Shown in pieces: positions 1 through 5,502 of a stretch of DNA of 11,435 bases; the first letter of the stretch is position 1, and every line of letters begins with the position of its first letter. The notes under the pieces are model-generated. The model made no database searches, was not told the DNA's origin, and saw nothing but the letters and a program-made list of their open reading frames with translations. Position numbers and translations under genes: made by a program. The DNA comes from an uncultured Asticcacaulis sp. (GTDB lineage: Bacteria > Pseudomonadota > Alphaproteobacteria > Caulobacterales > Caulobacteraceae). The stretch lies in contig CAMLLA010000099.1 of the NCBI GenBank assembly GCA_946480525.1, positions 1 to 11,435 on the forward strand, written 5' to 3'.

Positions 1-507
1 CACCTCGTAACGCACGCGGACCTTGACCGTGCCTGGAAAGCCGTTGTCGCCGTCCGGACTGGTCAGGGACAGTTCGACCCCGCAGCCCTTGCGCCTTGCC
101 TCCCAGATTCGGCTGCCGAAGCTCTTCGGGCCGCCATGGCTGACGACGCCGTCCGGCCGGCTTTTCAATTCGAAGCGCTGGCCGTCCAGCGTAAAGCCGC
201 CACCGGAAATCCGCCCGGCATAGCGGCCGATCAGGCTGGAGAAGTTGTCGCGCTTTTCGTAAGCCGCCAGGCTGTCAAGATTGCGCACCACATTGATGAC
301 CTTGCCCCCACGATCGGGCGCTTCGATACGATAGAGAATCCCGCCCAGATTCAGCAGCGTCACGCTTAAGGTGTCGCTGCGGATTGTCCAGGCATTGACG
401 GCCTCGCCGGACGACGACAGGCCATAACTGGCTTTTTCGACCGTGCAGCCGGCAGCGGCCATGGACGGCACGGCCAGCATGACGGCGGGAATCACAAGCA
501 GCTTCAT
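1..507 (-). CDS. galM: Aldose 1-epimerase (galactose mutarotase), exported, C-terminus cut by window edge
   Basis: Interconverts alpha and beta anomers of aldoses such as galactose or glucose. Only the first 169 residues are in the window; the gene continues past base 1. Residues 1-19 look like a Sec signal peptide (MKLLVIPAVMLAVPSMAAA), so the enzyme should act in the periplasm. The fold signature is clear: LLNLGGILYRIEAPDRGGK (51-69), GRYAGRI (94-100; the family usually has GRYxNRI, so the Asn is Gly98 here), FTLDGQ, VSHGG with the conserved His124, and SPDGDNGFPG (150-159). The second catalytic His and the catalytic Glu would lie beyond the edge. Cys21 and Cys142 could form a disulfide, or Cys21 could be a weak lipobox Cys (AAGC). 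The ATG at 507 is preceded by CCGGAG as ribosome site. Transcription from the right must cross the terminator at 551-586. The family call is firm; the substrate is not. Confidence 0.9.
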   Translation of the reverse strand, partial: MKLLVIPAVMLAVPSMAAAGCTVEKASYGLSSSGEAVNAWTIRSDTLSVTLLNLGGILYRIEAPDRGGKVINVVRNLDSLAAYEKRDNFSSLIGRYAGRISGGGFTLDGQRFELKSRPDGVVSHGGPKSFGSRIWEARRKGCGVELSLTSPDGDNGFPGTVKVRVRYEV

Positions 508-550
508 CGGGGGGCTCCGGTTTTTGTGAGACTGCGACAAAACAGAGCAC

Positions 551-586
551 AAAAAAAGAGGCCGTTTCGCCCGAGGCAAAACGGCC
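551..586 (-). terminator. Intrinsic terminator upstream of galM
   Basis: On the minus strand a GC-rich hairpin (stem 560-567 with 579-586, GGCCGTTT/AAACGGCC; inner GCC/GGC pairs at 569-571 and 575-577 across a C-A mismatch) is followed by TC and seven T (557-551). This is a classical Rho-independent terminator for leftward transcription. It lies after the stop of the 745-1233 gene but also downstream of a candidate promoter at 652-680 and 44 bp before the galM start. It may therefore end the upstream transcript, end a short RNA, or act as an attenuator for galM. Confidence 0.85.
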
Positions 587-651
587 AGAATATATCTGCC
601 CTCAGGGAGGTTGGGGGAGATAGGCGACACAATTAGGGAATGTCGAAATCG

Positions 652-680
652 TATATTGTCCGACTAATTTAAAACGTCAA
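652..680 (-). promoter_or_regulatory. Candidate leftward promoter before galM / short leader RNA
   Basis: Read on the minus strand, TTGACG (680-675) is followed after 17 bp by AATATA (657-652), a plausible sigma-70-like pair. The -35 box directly adjoins AAGCGCTT (679-686), a palindrome resembling cores of LacI-family operators, and the larger inverted repeat at 686-723. The start would be near 645, giving about 95 nt before the terminator. The -10 box is imperfect and there is no experimental support. Confidence 0.4.
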
Positions 681-685
681 GCGCT

Positions 686-723
686 TTTGATCGATCATGA
701 TCCAATTGTCATAATCGATCAAA
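686..723. repeat. Perfect 10-bp inverted repeat, candidate operator
   Basis: TTTGATCGAT (686-695) and ATCGATCAAA (714-723) form a perfect inverted repeat around an 18-bp spacer. Each arm also contains a self-palindromic core: TGATCGATCA at 688-697 and TAATCGATCA at 712-721, with centres 24 bp apart. No T-run follows, so it is not a terminator. Its position just upstream of a candidate -35 box (675-680) fits a repressor or activator binding region, possibly for two dimers. The cognate regulator is not in the window. Confidence 0.5.
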
Positions 724-744
724 GCTTTGCGGCTGGGCTCAGAC

Positions 745-1233
745 TCAAATCCAGGTCCGGCGCCGGGGTTTTGGCTTGAGGAGCAGGTATAGTCCGATAC
801 CGGCCGCCGCGGCGACGCCGACACGCGCAGCGAAACGCGCCGGGTTGTGCTTCAGTTCGGCCTTCAGTCCCATTTCCGCGAACAGGTTGGGAACGTGGCC
901 GCGCCGCAGGTCCTCGCCGACCGCCTCTATCATCTGGATCCGGTCGGCGGCGATCAGCGTGATCCAGTGCGCCTGCTCGGACTCGCTGAACCTGAAGGCC
1001 AGGCGGCGAAGCGCGCCGCTTAACCCTTTGGGCGGGAGGGTGGTACCGAAGACGGCGGTCAGGTTCGGCCGTTCGTTGGAGTGCAGGACTTCAACCGAGG
1101 CGTCCTGTTGCGTCGGCCGCTGCCAGTTCATGCCCTTGTGCTCGTCGCCACTCTCCTGGCGCATCGGAAAGGCCGGCCAGTCCTTTGCGTTCATTTCGAT
1201 TTCGTGTTCGATGGAATCGAGTTTCACGTCCAT
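745..1233 (-). CDS. Unknown small protein with C-terminal membrane anchor, coupled to the alcohol dehydrogenase
   Basis: 162 residues, function not recognised. Residues 1-125 are polar and soluble, with an acidic start and segments such as RPNLTAVFGTTLPPKGLSG (55-73) and HWITLIAADRIQMIEAVGED (89-108). Residues about 134-152 (FAARVGVAAAAGIGLYLLL) form one membrane helix followed by a basic tail KPKPRRRTWI. This suggests a tail-anchored protein with its bulk in the cytoplasm. The ATG at 1233 follows GGGG and is only 2 bp after the TGA of the dehydrogenase (1236-1238), so the two are almost certainly cotranscribed and translationally coupled. Longer in-frame starts (to 1278) would overlap the dehydrogenase and were not chosen. 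A similar arrangement beside stress-type dehydrogenases is my recollection, not shown here. Confidence 0.75.
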   Translation of the reverse strand: MDVKLDSIEHEIEMNAKDWPAFPMRQESGDEHKGMNWQRPTQQDASVEVLHSNERPNLTAVFGTTLPPKGLSGALRRLAFRFSESEQAHWITLIAADRIQMIEAVGEDLRRGHVPNLFAEMGLKAELKHNPARFAARVGVAAAAGIGLYLLLKPKPRRRTWI

Positions 1234-1235
1234 GG

Positions 1236-2387
1236 TCAAATCCCCGCGTTGGCCGGCACCAGGACCGGCTTGATGCAATTGTCCAGCCTGTCGGCGAAGA
1301 TGCGGTAGGCATCCGACACGTCTTCGAGGGCGAAGCGGTGGGTAATCAGTTCGCTGGGCTTGAGCCGGCCGGCCATGACGTGTTCGACCAGAACGGGCAG
1401 GTGGCGCTTGACGGCGGCCTGGTTGGCGCGGATGGTCAGGCCCTTGTTGAGGACATTCCCGATCGGCACCAGCGCATCGATTGGTCCGTAGACGCCGACG
1501 ATCGACACCACGCCGCCCTTGCGCACCCCATTGATGGCCCAGTGCAGGGCGGTCCCGGCGCCGCCGGTCAGCTTGAACAGGCGTCCGAGCGCCGACTGCA
1601 TGCTGCTGCCTGACGCTTCGGCGCCGACGGCATCGATACAGACGTCGGCGCCCAGCCAGTCGGTCGCCTTCTTGAGGAAGAGCACCGGATCGCCTTCCTT
1701 GAAATTATAGGTTTCGGCGCCCGAAAACTTCGCGGCGAATTCCAGACGGTAATCGAGATGGTCGATGATGATGACGCGGCCGGCGCCGAACAGAAAGGCG
1801 CACTTGGCGGCCATAATCCCGACGGGGCCTGCGCCGAACACGGCGACGGTGTCGCCCGGCTTGATCGCCCCCATCTCGGCCGCCTGATAGCCCGTCGGCG
1901 CCACGTCGGTCAGTATGACGGCGTCATCGACATCCATTTCACGCGGGATAACATAGGGGCCGACGTCGGCATACGGAACGCGGACATATTCGGCCTGGCC
2001 GCCGTCATAACCGCCGGCCGTGTGCGAATAGCCGTATACGCCGCCGATGGCGGTCGCTTCGGGCGAGGCTTCGTGACAGTTGCCGTACAGGCCTTCCTTG
2101 CAAAACAGACAACGGCCGCAGGCGATGTTGAACGGCACGAGAACGTGGTCGCCGACCTTCAGCGTCTTCACCTCGGGGCCGACCTCTTCGACTATGCCGC
2201 AGAACTCGTGGCCGAAGGTCTGGCCGACGCGCGTGTCGGGCACCAGCCCGTGATAGAGGTGCACGTCCGAACCGCAGATACAGGAGCGGGTGACGCGGAC
2301 AATGGCGTCTTCGGGATGTTCGATTTTCGGGACGGGTTTACATTCGAGGCGCACCCGATTGGGGCCCCGGTAGGTCATGGCAAGCAT
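1236..2387 (-). CDS. Zinc-dependent alcohol dehydrogenase, glutathione-independent formaldehyde dehydrogenase-like
   Basis: 383-residue medium-chain dehydrogenase/reductase, the Tdh/FDH-like class (COG1063 type), oxidising an alcohol or aldehyde with NAD(P) in the cytoplasm. Visible catalytic zinc ligands are Cys38 (CICGSDVH), His60 (GHEFCG, with Glu61) and Asp161 (LTDVAPTGYQ), the pattern of the glutathione-independent formaldehyde dehydrogenase branch. Structural zinc ligands are Cys90, Cys93, Cys96 and Cys104. The Rossmann nucleotide motif is GAGPVG at 185-190. The ATG at 2387 is preceded by AAGGA with 7-bp spacing; an internal Met4 (2378) is less well placed. The length matches the family. 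It is the first gene of a unit with the 745-1233 protein. The family is certain; the actual substrate (formaldehyde, other aldehydes, alcohols) cannot be read from sequence. Confidence 0.93.
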   Translation of the reverse strand: MLAMTYRGPNRVRLECKPVPKIEHPEDAIVRVTRSCICGSDVHLYHGLVPDTRVGQTFGHEFCGIVEEVGPEVKTLKVGDHVLVPFNIACGRCLFCKEGLYGNCHEASPEATAIGGVYGYSHTAGGYDGGQAEYVRVPYADVGPYVIPREMDVDDAVILTDVAPTGYQAAEMGAIKPGDTVAVFGAGPVGIMAAKCAFLFGAGRVIIIDHLDYRLEFAAKFSGAETYNFKEGDPVLFLKKATDWLGADVCIDAVGAEASGSSMQSALGRLFKLTGGAGTALHWAINGVRKGGVVSIVGVYGPIDALVPIGNVLNKGLTIRANQAAVKRHLPVLVEHVMAGRLKPSELITHRFALEDVSDAYRIFADRLDNCIKPVLVPANAGI

Positions 2388-2646
2388 GGATCGGTCCTTG
2401 AATGAATGGGCGTGGCGCTGCTTCGAGCTTTAACGAACCACGGCATAAAAATGATATGAGACGGGGCGACACACACTGTTGCTTATGCGTCAGGACGCGA
2501 GCGGCCTTAGTGTTCGTCTCAGGCGCGAAAAGGATTTGCGGCCTTACTTCGCAGCGCGGTTGCCACATCGCCAATTTATTTTTGCCGGTCCATGGTCACG
2601 GCTTGCAGCCGCTTTTGGCTGATCCGGATCGAGTGTGGAGTGTGCG

Positions 2647-3048
2647 ATGAAATTCGAGATCATTGTGATAGCCGCCGCGGCTATGGCGCTTTCGGCCTAC
2701 ACGGCCGACGCCCGGATCCCGAAAGGTCCGTCGGGTCAAGGCAGTGAGCAGAAGGCCAGCCAGACGGGTGGAGATGTTCCGGGCGACGTGGCGGCAACGA
2801 AGGCTCCTGCCGCGCATGACGCCGCGGGTGGTAAATCCCACGGCGATGCCGCCACTTTCCTGTCGTCAATCGACCGCGCGGGACGTGACCCCGCGCCCAG
2901 GACACGCGGCGCAACAGAGGTCAAGGGCCAGAATGCGAACGGCCTTGGCAATGTCACGACAGGTGTCGAAGTCGCCGGCGGAACTCAGGCCTCGCCGGCC
3001 AGTGTTTCGGTCTTGGGCAGCGGGTTGGTTGAAACAGGCAGCAACTGA
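2647..3048 (+). CDS. Small exported Gly/Ala/Ser-rich protein, unknown function
   Basis: 133 residues. A Sec signal peptide is evident at 1-22 (MKFEIIVIAAAAMALSAYTADA, cleavage after ADA). The mature part is low complexity, polar and rich in Gly, Ala, Thr and Gln, with no cysteine and no recognisable domain; it is probably intrinsically disordered and periplasmic or secreted. The ATG at 2647 has GGAG 6-7 bp upstream; the in-frame ATG at 2635 lacks such a site. The gene reads away from the dehydrogenase and ends just before the hairpin at 3062-3107. Its last 64 bp overlap the end of the opposing minus-strand ORF ending at 2985. Function not recognised. Confidence 0.65.
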   Translation: MKFEIIVIAAAAMALSAYTADARIPKGPSGQGSEQKASQTGGDVPGDVAATKAPAAHDAAGGKSHGDAATFLSSIDRAGRDPAPRTRGATEVKGQNANGLGNVTTGVEVAGGTQASPASVSVLGSGLVETGSN

Positions 3049-3248
3049 TCGCATCCTGCCTCAGGCACGCGGGAAAAGGCTCTCTCCGGGGCCTTTTTTC
3101 GTGCCTGCGCTTCGGCCGCTTCCCGTTCGGCTTCGATCTCCGCCAGCATTTCGGCATGGCCGCGGGCAATGCTTTCGGACGTGTAGTTGAGGCGGGTGAC
3201 GGGAAAGCTGCGGTCCCTGCCGGACAGTGCGCGCGCAAGGTCGATCAT
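2985..3248 (-). CDS. Small helical hypothetical protein, second gene of a coupled pair
   Basis: 87 residues, not recognised. Start ATG (3248-3246) overlaps the TGA of the upstream gene (3250-3248) as TGATG, so translation is likely coupled; the in-frame ATG at 3296 would lie inside the upstream gene. Residues about 28-52 (ARGHAEMLAEIEAEREAAEAQARKK) are charged and strongly helical, a likely short coiled coil. The coding frame then passes through the hairpin at 3062-3107 and overlaps the end of the convergent 2647-3048 gene by 64 bp. The C-terminal third (after about residue 52) looks less protein-like, so the true end, or the gene itself, is uncertain. Confidence 0.5.
   Translation of the reverse strand: MIDLARALSGRDRSFPVTRLNYTSESIARGHAEMLAEIEAEREAAEAQARKKAPERAFSRVPEAGCDQLLPVSTNPLPKTETLAGEA
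3062..3107 (+). terminator. Long nested hairpin with T-run (terminator, possibly bidirectional)
   Basis: An outer 8-bp stem CAGGCACG/CGTGCCTG (3062-3069, 3100-3107) encloses an inner 7-bp stem AAAAGGC/GCCTTTT (3074-3080, 3091-3097) with a 10-nt loop. T6 at 3094-3099 serves as the U-tract for plus-strand transcription. It begins 13 bp after the stop of the 2647-3048 gene, as expected for its terminator. Because the structure is nearly symmetric it could also act on leftward transcripts, although an open reading frame on the minus strand runs through it. Confidence 0.75.
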
Positions 3249-3550
3249 CAGAACGACTCCGCGATAAAACGGGCGTCGCGATGTGCGCGGCCGCAAGGCG
3301 TGTCGACCCCGTCGTCCCAGTGAAAAGGCACGCCGAGTATGGCGCAGGTAAAGCCCTGGTCATGCACGAAGTCCGCAAAGGTCCCGCCGGTCTCATCCAT
3401 ATAGGTTTGGGCCTCGGGCGTTTCCGGCGTCAGCACGTCGGCGCGAACGCTGGCGACATATCGGGCCATCATGTCGCGGCTTGTCAGGGCAGTGCCGGCT
3501 CGCGTTTGGGTTTCAAGGAAGCTGTGGGGAAGGGCGTTCATGCACGTCAT
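3248..3550 (-). CDS. Hypothetical protein, first gene of a coupled pair
   Basis: 100 residues, function not recognised. Visible are a polar helical N-terminal half (SRDMMARYVASVRADVL), an acidic linker with PETPEAQTYMDETGG, and the C-terminal part FADFVHDQGFTCAILGVPFHWDDGVDTPCGRAHRD with two Cys and several His/Asp. That part could be a compact domain but matches no motif I can name. No signal peptide or membrane segment is seen. The start is uncertain: ATG at 3550 has only weak ribosome-site sequence, while ATG at 3541 (residue 4) has GGA about 8 bp upstream. A 12-bp palindrome lies immediately upstream (3552-3563). It is coupled to the downstream 87-aa gene by a TGATG overlap. Confidence 0.6.
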   Translation of the reverse strand: MTCMNALPHSFLETQTRAGTALTSRDMMARYVASVRADVLTPETPEAQTYMDETGGTFADFVHDQGFTCAILGVPFHWDDGVDTPCGRAHRDARFIAESF

Positions 3551-3551
3551 C

Positions 3552-3563
3552 CATCGATCGATG
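3552..3563. repeat. 12-bp perfect palindrome before the 3550 gene
   Basis: CATCGATCGATG is perfectly palindromic and ends 2 bp before the possible ATG at 3550. It shares the 7-mer GATCGAT with the palindromic arms at 686-723. It could be an operator, but a single short palindrome may also be chance. Confidence 0.3.
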
Positions 3564-3628
3564 ATATTCAGTAGCAGGAATTAACCTCTCTGATTTCAAA
3601 AATAGCATTTATGCAAATTTACTTGCGA

Positions 3629-3656
3629 TTGCACTCTTGCCCACAATGGCTACCAT
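3629..3656 (+). promoter_or_regulatory. Caulobacter-type housekeeping promoter for the 453-aa gene
   Basis: TTGCACT (3629-3635), 13 bp, then GCTACCAT (3649-3656) matches the Caulobacter sigma-73 consensus TTGaCgS-N10-14-GCTAnAWC well. The start site would fall near 3663, about 17 nt before the ATG at 3680. The surrounding 3570-3630 stretch is AT-rich, as expected upstream of a promoter. This argues against the longer reading frame from 3611. Confidence 0.5.
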
Positions 3657-3679
3657 GTCCGTTATGTAGGGGAGGGATC

Positions 3680-5041
3680 ATGACCGTAGCCGTAGGTATT
3701 GAACGCCTTCATGCAACGTTGGCGCAGCGCGATACGCCAGAAACCGTCCTTAAGCTGATCAAGGACGTCCTGCCGGAAGATGCCACGCGCAAGATGTTTC
3801 CGCGCTTTCAGGAGGTCTTGGCCAGTTCGGTAAACGCCTTGTTCGGCTGGTCGTCGATGTCGACGACCTTCGCCGTGCCCGACAGTGCTGCGCCGCAGGT
3901 CGCCAAGGTGCGCGAACTGGCCACACTGTTCCTGGCGCCCGGAACCGCCGCCGCACTGCCGGAGGTGGCTGACAGCGAGACGGAAGCACTCGACCGCTTC
4001 ATTGCCGGCTTCGATGGGATGATCGGCAAGACGGCAGGCCAGTCGAACTTCAAGACCGATCGCCTGGACCGCGCCAGGCGCAAAGCTTTGGGCCTGTCGC
4101 GCCGCCGCTATTCAAAACTGTTTCGCGTCGCGGGGCGGTTGGAGCGCAAGGCAGCACGGCTGGGGGAAGGGGAGGCGCAGCGTGCTTTGTTACTGGTCGG
4201 GAAGGCGGCGCTGGCGCCCCGTCTTCGGCCAGAGGATTTTCGCGGTGATGTTCTGTCGGCGGCCTTCGTCGCCTACTATTCCGCACGCATGAAGCTGCGC
4301 AGCGAATTCACCATTTCAGGCCAGCAGCGGCCGTTCGACGAAATCAGCGAAACCTTGCTGACACTGTGCGAAAACAGCCCGGCGACGAGTTGGTGGGCCG
4401 TGGCGCATGTCTTTCCGCGCGCCGATGTGCTGGCGCGATTGACGGAGGCAGAGCGCGGGCAATTGCTAGGCACTTGGTTCGACATCCTGCAACAACTGGC
4501 CGACCGGCTGGATGATATTCGTGTCCGGACCGATATTGATGTCGCCACCATGGTGGTGAAGCGTGGCAACGATTCCAGCACATGGAACCTTTTGGCGGGG
4601 GCATGGAACCGGGCGCGCGACCACTGGATCGCCCTGATCGGCGCCCTGCAGATGGACGAACTGTTCGACCGCTTCATGCCCGGTAAGGTCATGAAGCTGA
4701 TTGCCGCAGATGTCGCTGCCTGGCACAGGATGAGCGGCGGCGGCATTCATCCCGATACACTGGTGTGGCTGGCCCTGCCGGCGCCGTGGCTGGTTCTGCG
4801 CGGCGAAGCGTCGTGCACACGCGGGGATATCGAGATTGTATGCCGTGAGCGGGGAATCGATCCGGAAAAGACTGGCTGGACTGGCCCGCGCCCGTTGACG
4901 CAGGTCGTGGCTTTCCGTCCGACCCCGGAACTGGTGCATGGCGTGACCGTCAGCAATCCTTACCTGGCGGACTACCTGCGCCGGATTGGGGCCTTCAGTG
5001 GCAAGGGACTGAAGCCGTCACAAGTTGACAAGCAGACCTGA
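3680..5041 (+). CDS. 453-aa protein of unknown function
   Basis: Not recognised. ATG at 3680 is chosen because AGGGGAGGG lies just upstream and because an upstream promoter (3629-3656) would exclude the ATG at 3611. The protein is soluble, without signal peptide or clear membrane helices. Visible parts: an N-terminal helical region (1-60); an Ala-rich linker (66-105); a highly basic helical block at 120-160 beginning AGQSNFKTDRLDRARR and running to RLERKAAR, which could bind nucleic acid or a negatively charged partner; a Trp-rich stretch SWWAVAHVFPR (237-247); a conserved-looking core RGNDSSTWNLLAGAWNRAR (295-313) followed by HWI; and a mixed C-terminal region (355-440). Codon use resembles the neighbours. 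The gene ends 20 bp before a tRNA gene, and its last codons contain the tRNA promoter. No function is proposed. Confidence 0.85.
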   Translation: MTVAVGIERLHATLAQRDTPETVLKLIKDVLPEDATRKMFPRFQEVLASSVNALFGWSSMSTTFAVPDSAAPQVAKVRELATLFLAPGTAAALPEVADSETEALDRFIAGFDGMIGKTAGQSNFKTDRLDRARRKALGLSRRRYSKLFRVAGRLERKAARLGEGEAQRALLLVGKAALAPRLRPEDFRGDVLSAAFVAYYSARMKLRSEFTISGQQRPFDEISETLLTLCENSPATSWWAVAHVFPRADVLARLTEAERGQLLGTWFDILQQLADRLDDIRVRTDIDVATMVVKRGNDSSTWNLLAGAWNRARDHWIALIGALQMDELFDRFMPGKVMKLIAADVAAWHRMSGGGIHPDTLVWLALPAPWLVLRGEASCTRGDIEIVCRERGIDPEKTGWTGPRPLTQVVAFRPTPELVHGVTVSNPYLADYLRRIGAFSGKGLKPSQVDKQT

Positions 5042-5053
5042 ACCCTTAAGAAT
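5025..5053 (+). promoter_or_regulatory. Near-consensus promoter for the tRNA gene
   Basis: TTGACA (5025-5030) is a perfect -35 box; a 17-bp spacer (5031-5047) leads to AAGAAT (5048-5053), a 4/6 match to TATAAT. Initiation near 5060 would give a tRNA precursor with almost no 5' leader (mature end at 5062). The -35 box lies inside the last codons of the 453-aa gene. This is the strongest promoter-like sequence I found in the window. Confidence 0.65.
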
Positions 5054-5061
5054 TCAGTCGC

Positions 5062-5133
5062 TGTCTGGTAGCTCAGTGGTAGAGCGGTCGGCTCGTCTCC
5101 GATTGGACGCTGGTTCGAGCCCAGCCCGGGCAG
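5062..5133 (+). tRNA. tRNA-Thr (anticodon CGU), atypical anticodon loop
   Basis: All four arms pair. Acceptor TGTCTGG (5062-5068) pairs with CCGGGCA (5126-5132) with two G-U pairs. The D arm is GCTC-AGTGGTA-GAGC (5071-5085) with G18G19. The anticodon stem is GTCGG/CCGAT (5087-5091, 5099-5103). The variable region TGGAC has 5 nt, and the T arm GCTGG-TTCGAGC-CCAGC (5109-5125) is perfect. The anticodon loop CTCGTCT (5092-5098) has U33 and anticodon CGU at 5094-5096, decoding Thr ACG. Odd points: position 37 is C and 38 is U (a purine at 37 is nearly universal), the acceptor starts U1-A72 rather than G1-C72, the discriminator is G73 and could pair with C5061 to give an 8-bp stem, and no CCA is encoded (the sequence continues TACT). 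A consensus promoter at 5025-5053 argues it is transcribed. It could be a divergent or degenerate tRNA rather than a normal Thr acceptor. Confidence 0.75.
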
Positions 5134-5139
5134 TACTTC

Positions 5140-5385
5140 TCACACGGCTTCGGGACGATTATCGCATCGTCGTCGACACCGATCATTCTCTGGTCGGGAG
5201 TAACGAAAAGAAATGCGCTTCACGCCGGCCGTCTCGAATGTCAGGCTCAATTGGTAGCCGTTGATGCGATAGGTGCCCCTGAGGTCGGCACCGGTTGTCC
5301 CATTGCTTGAGGCATTGCCGCCGCGCTGTCGAAATTGCCGGGGGGAGGTCATAGTAAGGGTGGTGGCTAGGACGGCGAATATCAT
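5140..5385 (-). pseudogene. Frameshifted remnant of a gene abutting the tRNA
   Basis: The open frame from ATG 5385 encodes 81 residues. Its middle, GGNASSNGTTGADLRGTYRINGY followed by QLSLTFETAGVKR, reads like a folded beta-rich domain, but the last 25 residues (RPENDRCRRRCDNRPEAV) do not. Switching frame near the T-rich stretch at about 5205-5212 gives SAFLFVTPDQRMIGVDDDAIIVPKP, which looks like a natural continuation. That frame then has no stop until inside the tRNA (5073-5075). The N-terminus MIFAVLATTLTMTSPRQFRQ is short and lacks a good ribosome site, so it may also be truncated upstream. I interpret it as the C-terminal part of a decayed gene, with a frameshift and with its 3' end lost at the tRNA boundary. 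The family is not named with certainty; a real small gene remains possible. Confidence 0.4.
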
Positions 5386-5431
5386 GGCATCATCCCGTCA
5401 GACGCCCCCGCCCGCAACACCGATAAGACCG

Positions 5432-5452
5432 CAAAACCCAGCACGGCCGGGT
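5432..5452 (-). terminator. Weak terminator after the GreA-like gene
   Basis: On the minus strand a 7-bp stem ACCCGGC/GCTGGGT (5452-5446 with 5442-5436, one G-U pair, loop CGT) is followed by TTT and then GC. It lies 51 bp beyond the stop of the GreA-like gene and is the best candidate for the end of the EamA-GreA transcript. The T-tract is short, so efficiency is doubtful. Confidence 0.4.
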
Positions 5453-5502
5453 CGAAATCAACACATTCCCGGCGCTATAGATTTTGTTGTCGCTTTATCG
5501 CT

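Noticed and set aside
776..1308. Plus-strand open frames of 165 and 75 aa opposite the small membrane-anchored gene
   Set aside because: They are antisense to a coupled gene, lack ribosome sites, and their products are Arg/Ser/Pro-rich in the way typical of shadow frames in GC-rich DNA.
1758..2405. 215-aa plus-strand open frame opposite the dehydrogenase
   Set aside because: It lies fully antisense to a gene with complete zinc and Rossmann motifs; the translation is a His/Asp/Gly-rich shadow.
2402..2650. 82-aa plus-strand open frame in the intergenic region before the exported protein gene
   Set aside because: No ribosome site and an unprotein-like composition; the 259-bp region is better read as regulatory DNA for the two divergent genes, although I could not place their promoters.
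3611..3679. Upstream ATG extending the 453-aa protein by 23 residues
   Set aside because: The extension overlaps the best promoter candidate (3629-3656), has no ribosome site, and gives a Cys/Pro-rich N-terminus, while AGGGGAGGG precedes the ATG at 3680.
5025..5264. 79-aa plus-strand open frame over the tRNA
   Set aside because: The product SGSSVVERSARLRLDAGSSPARA is the well-known spurious translation of a tRNA gene.
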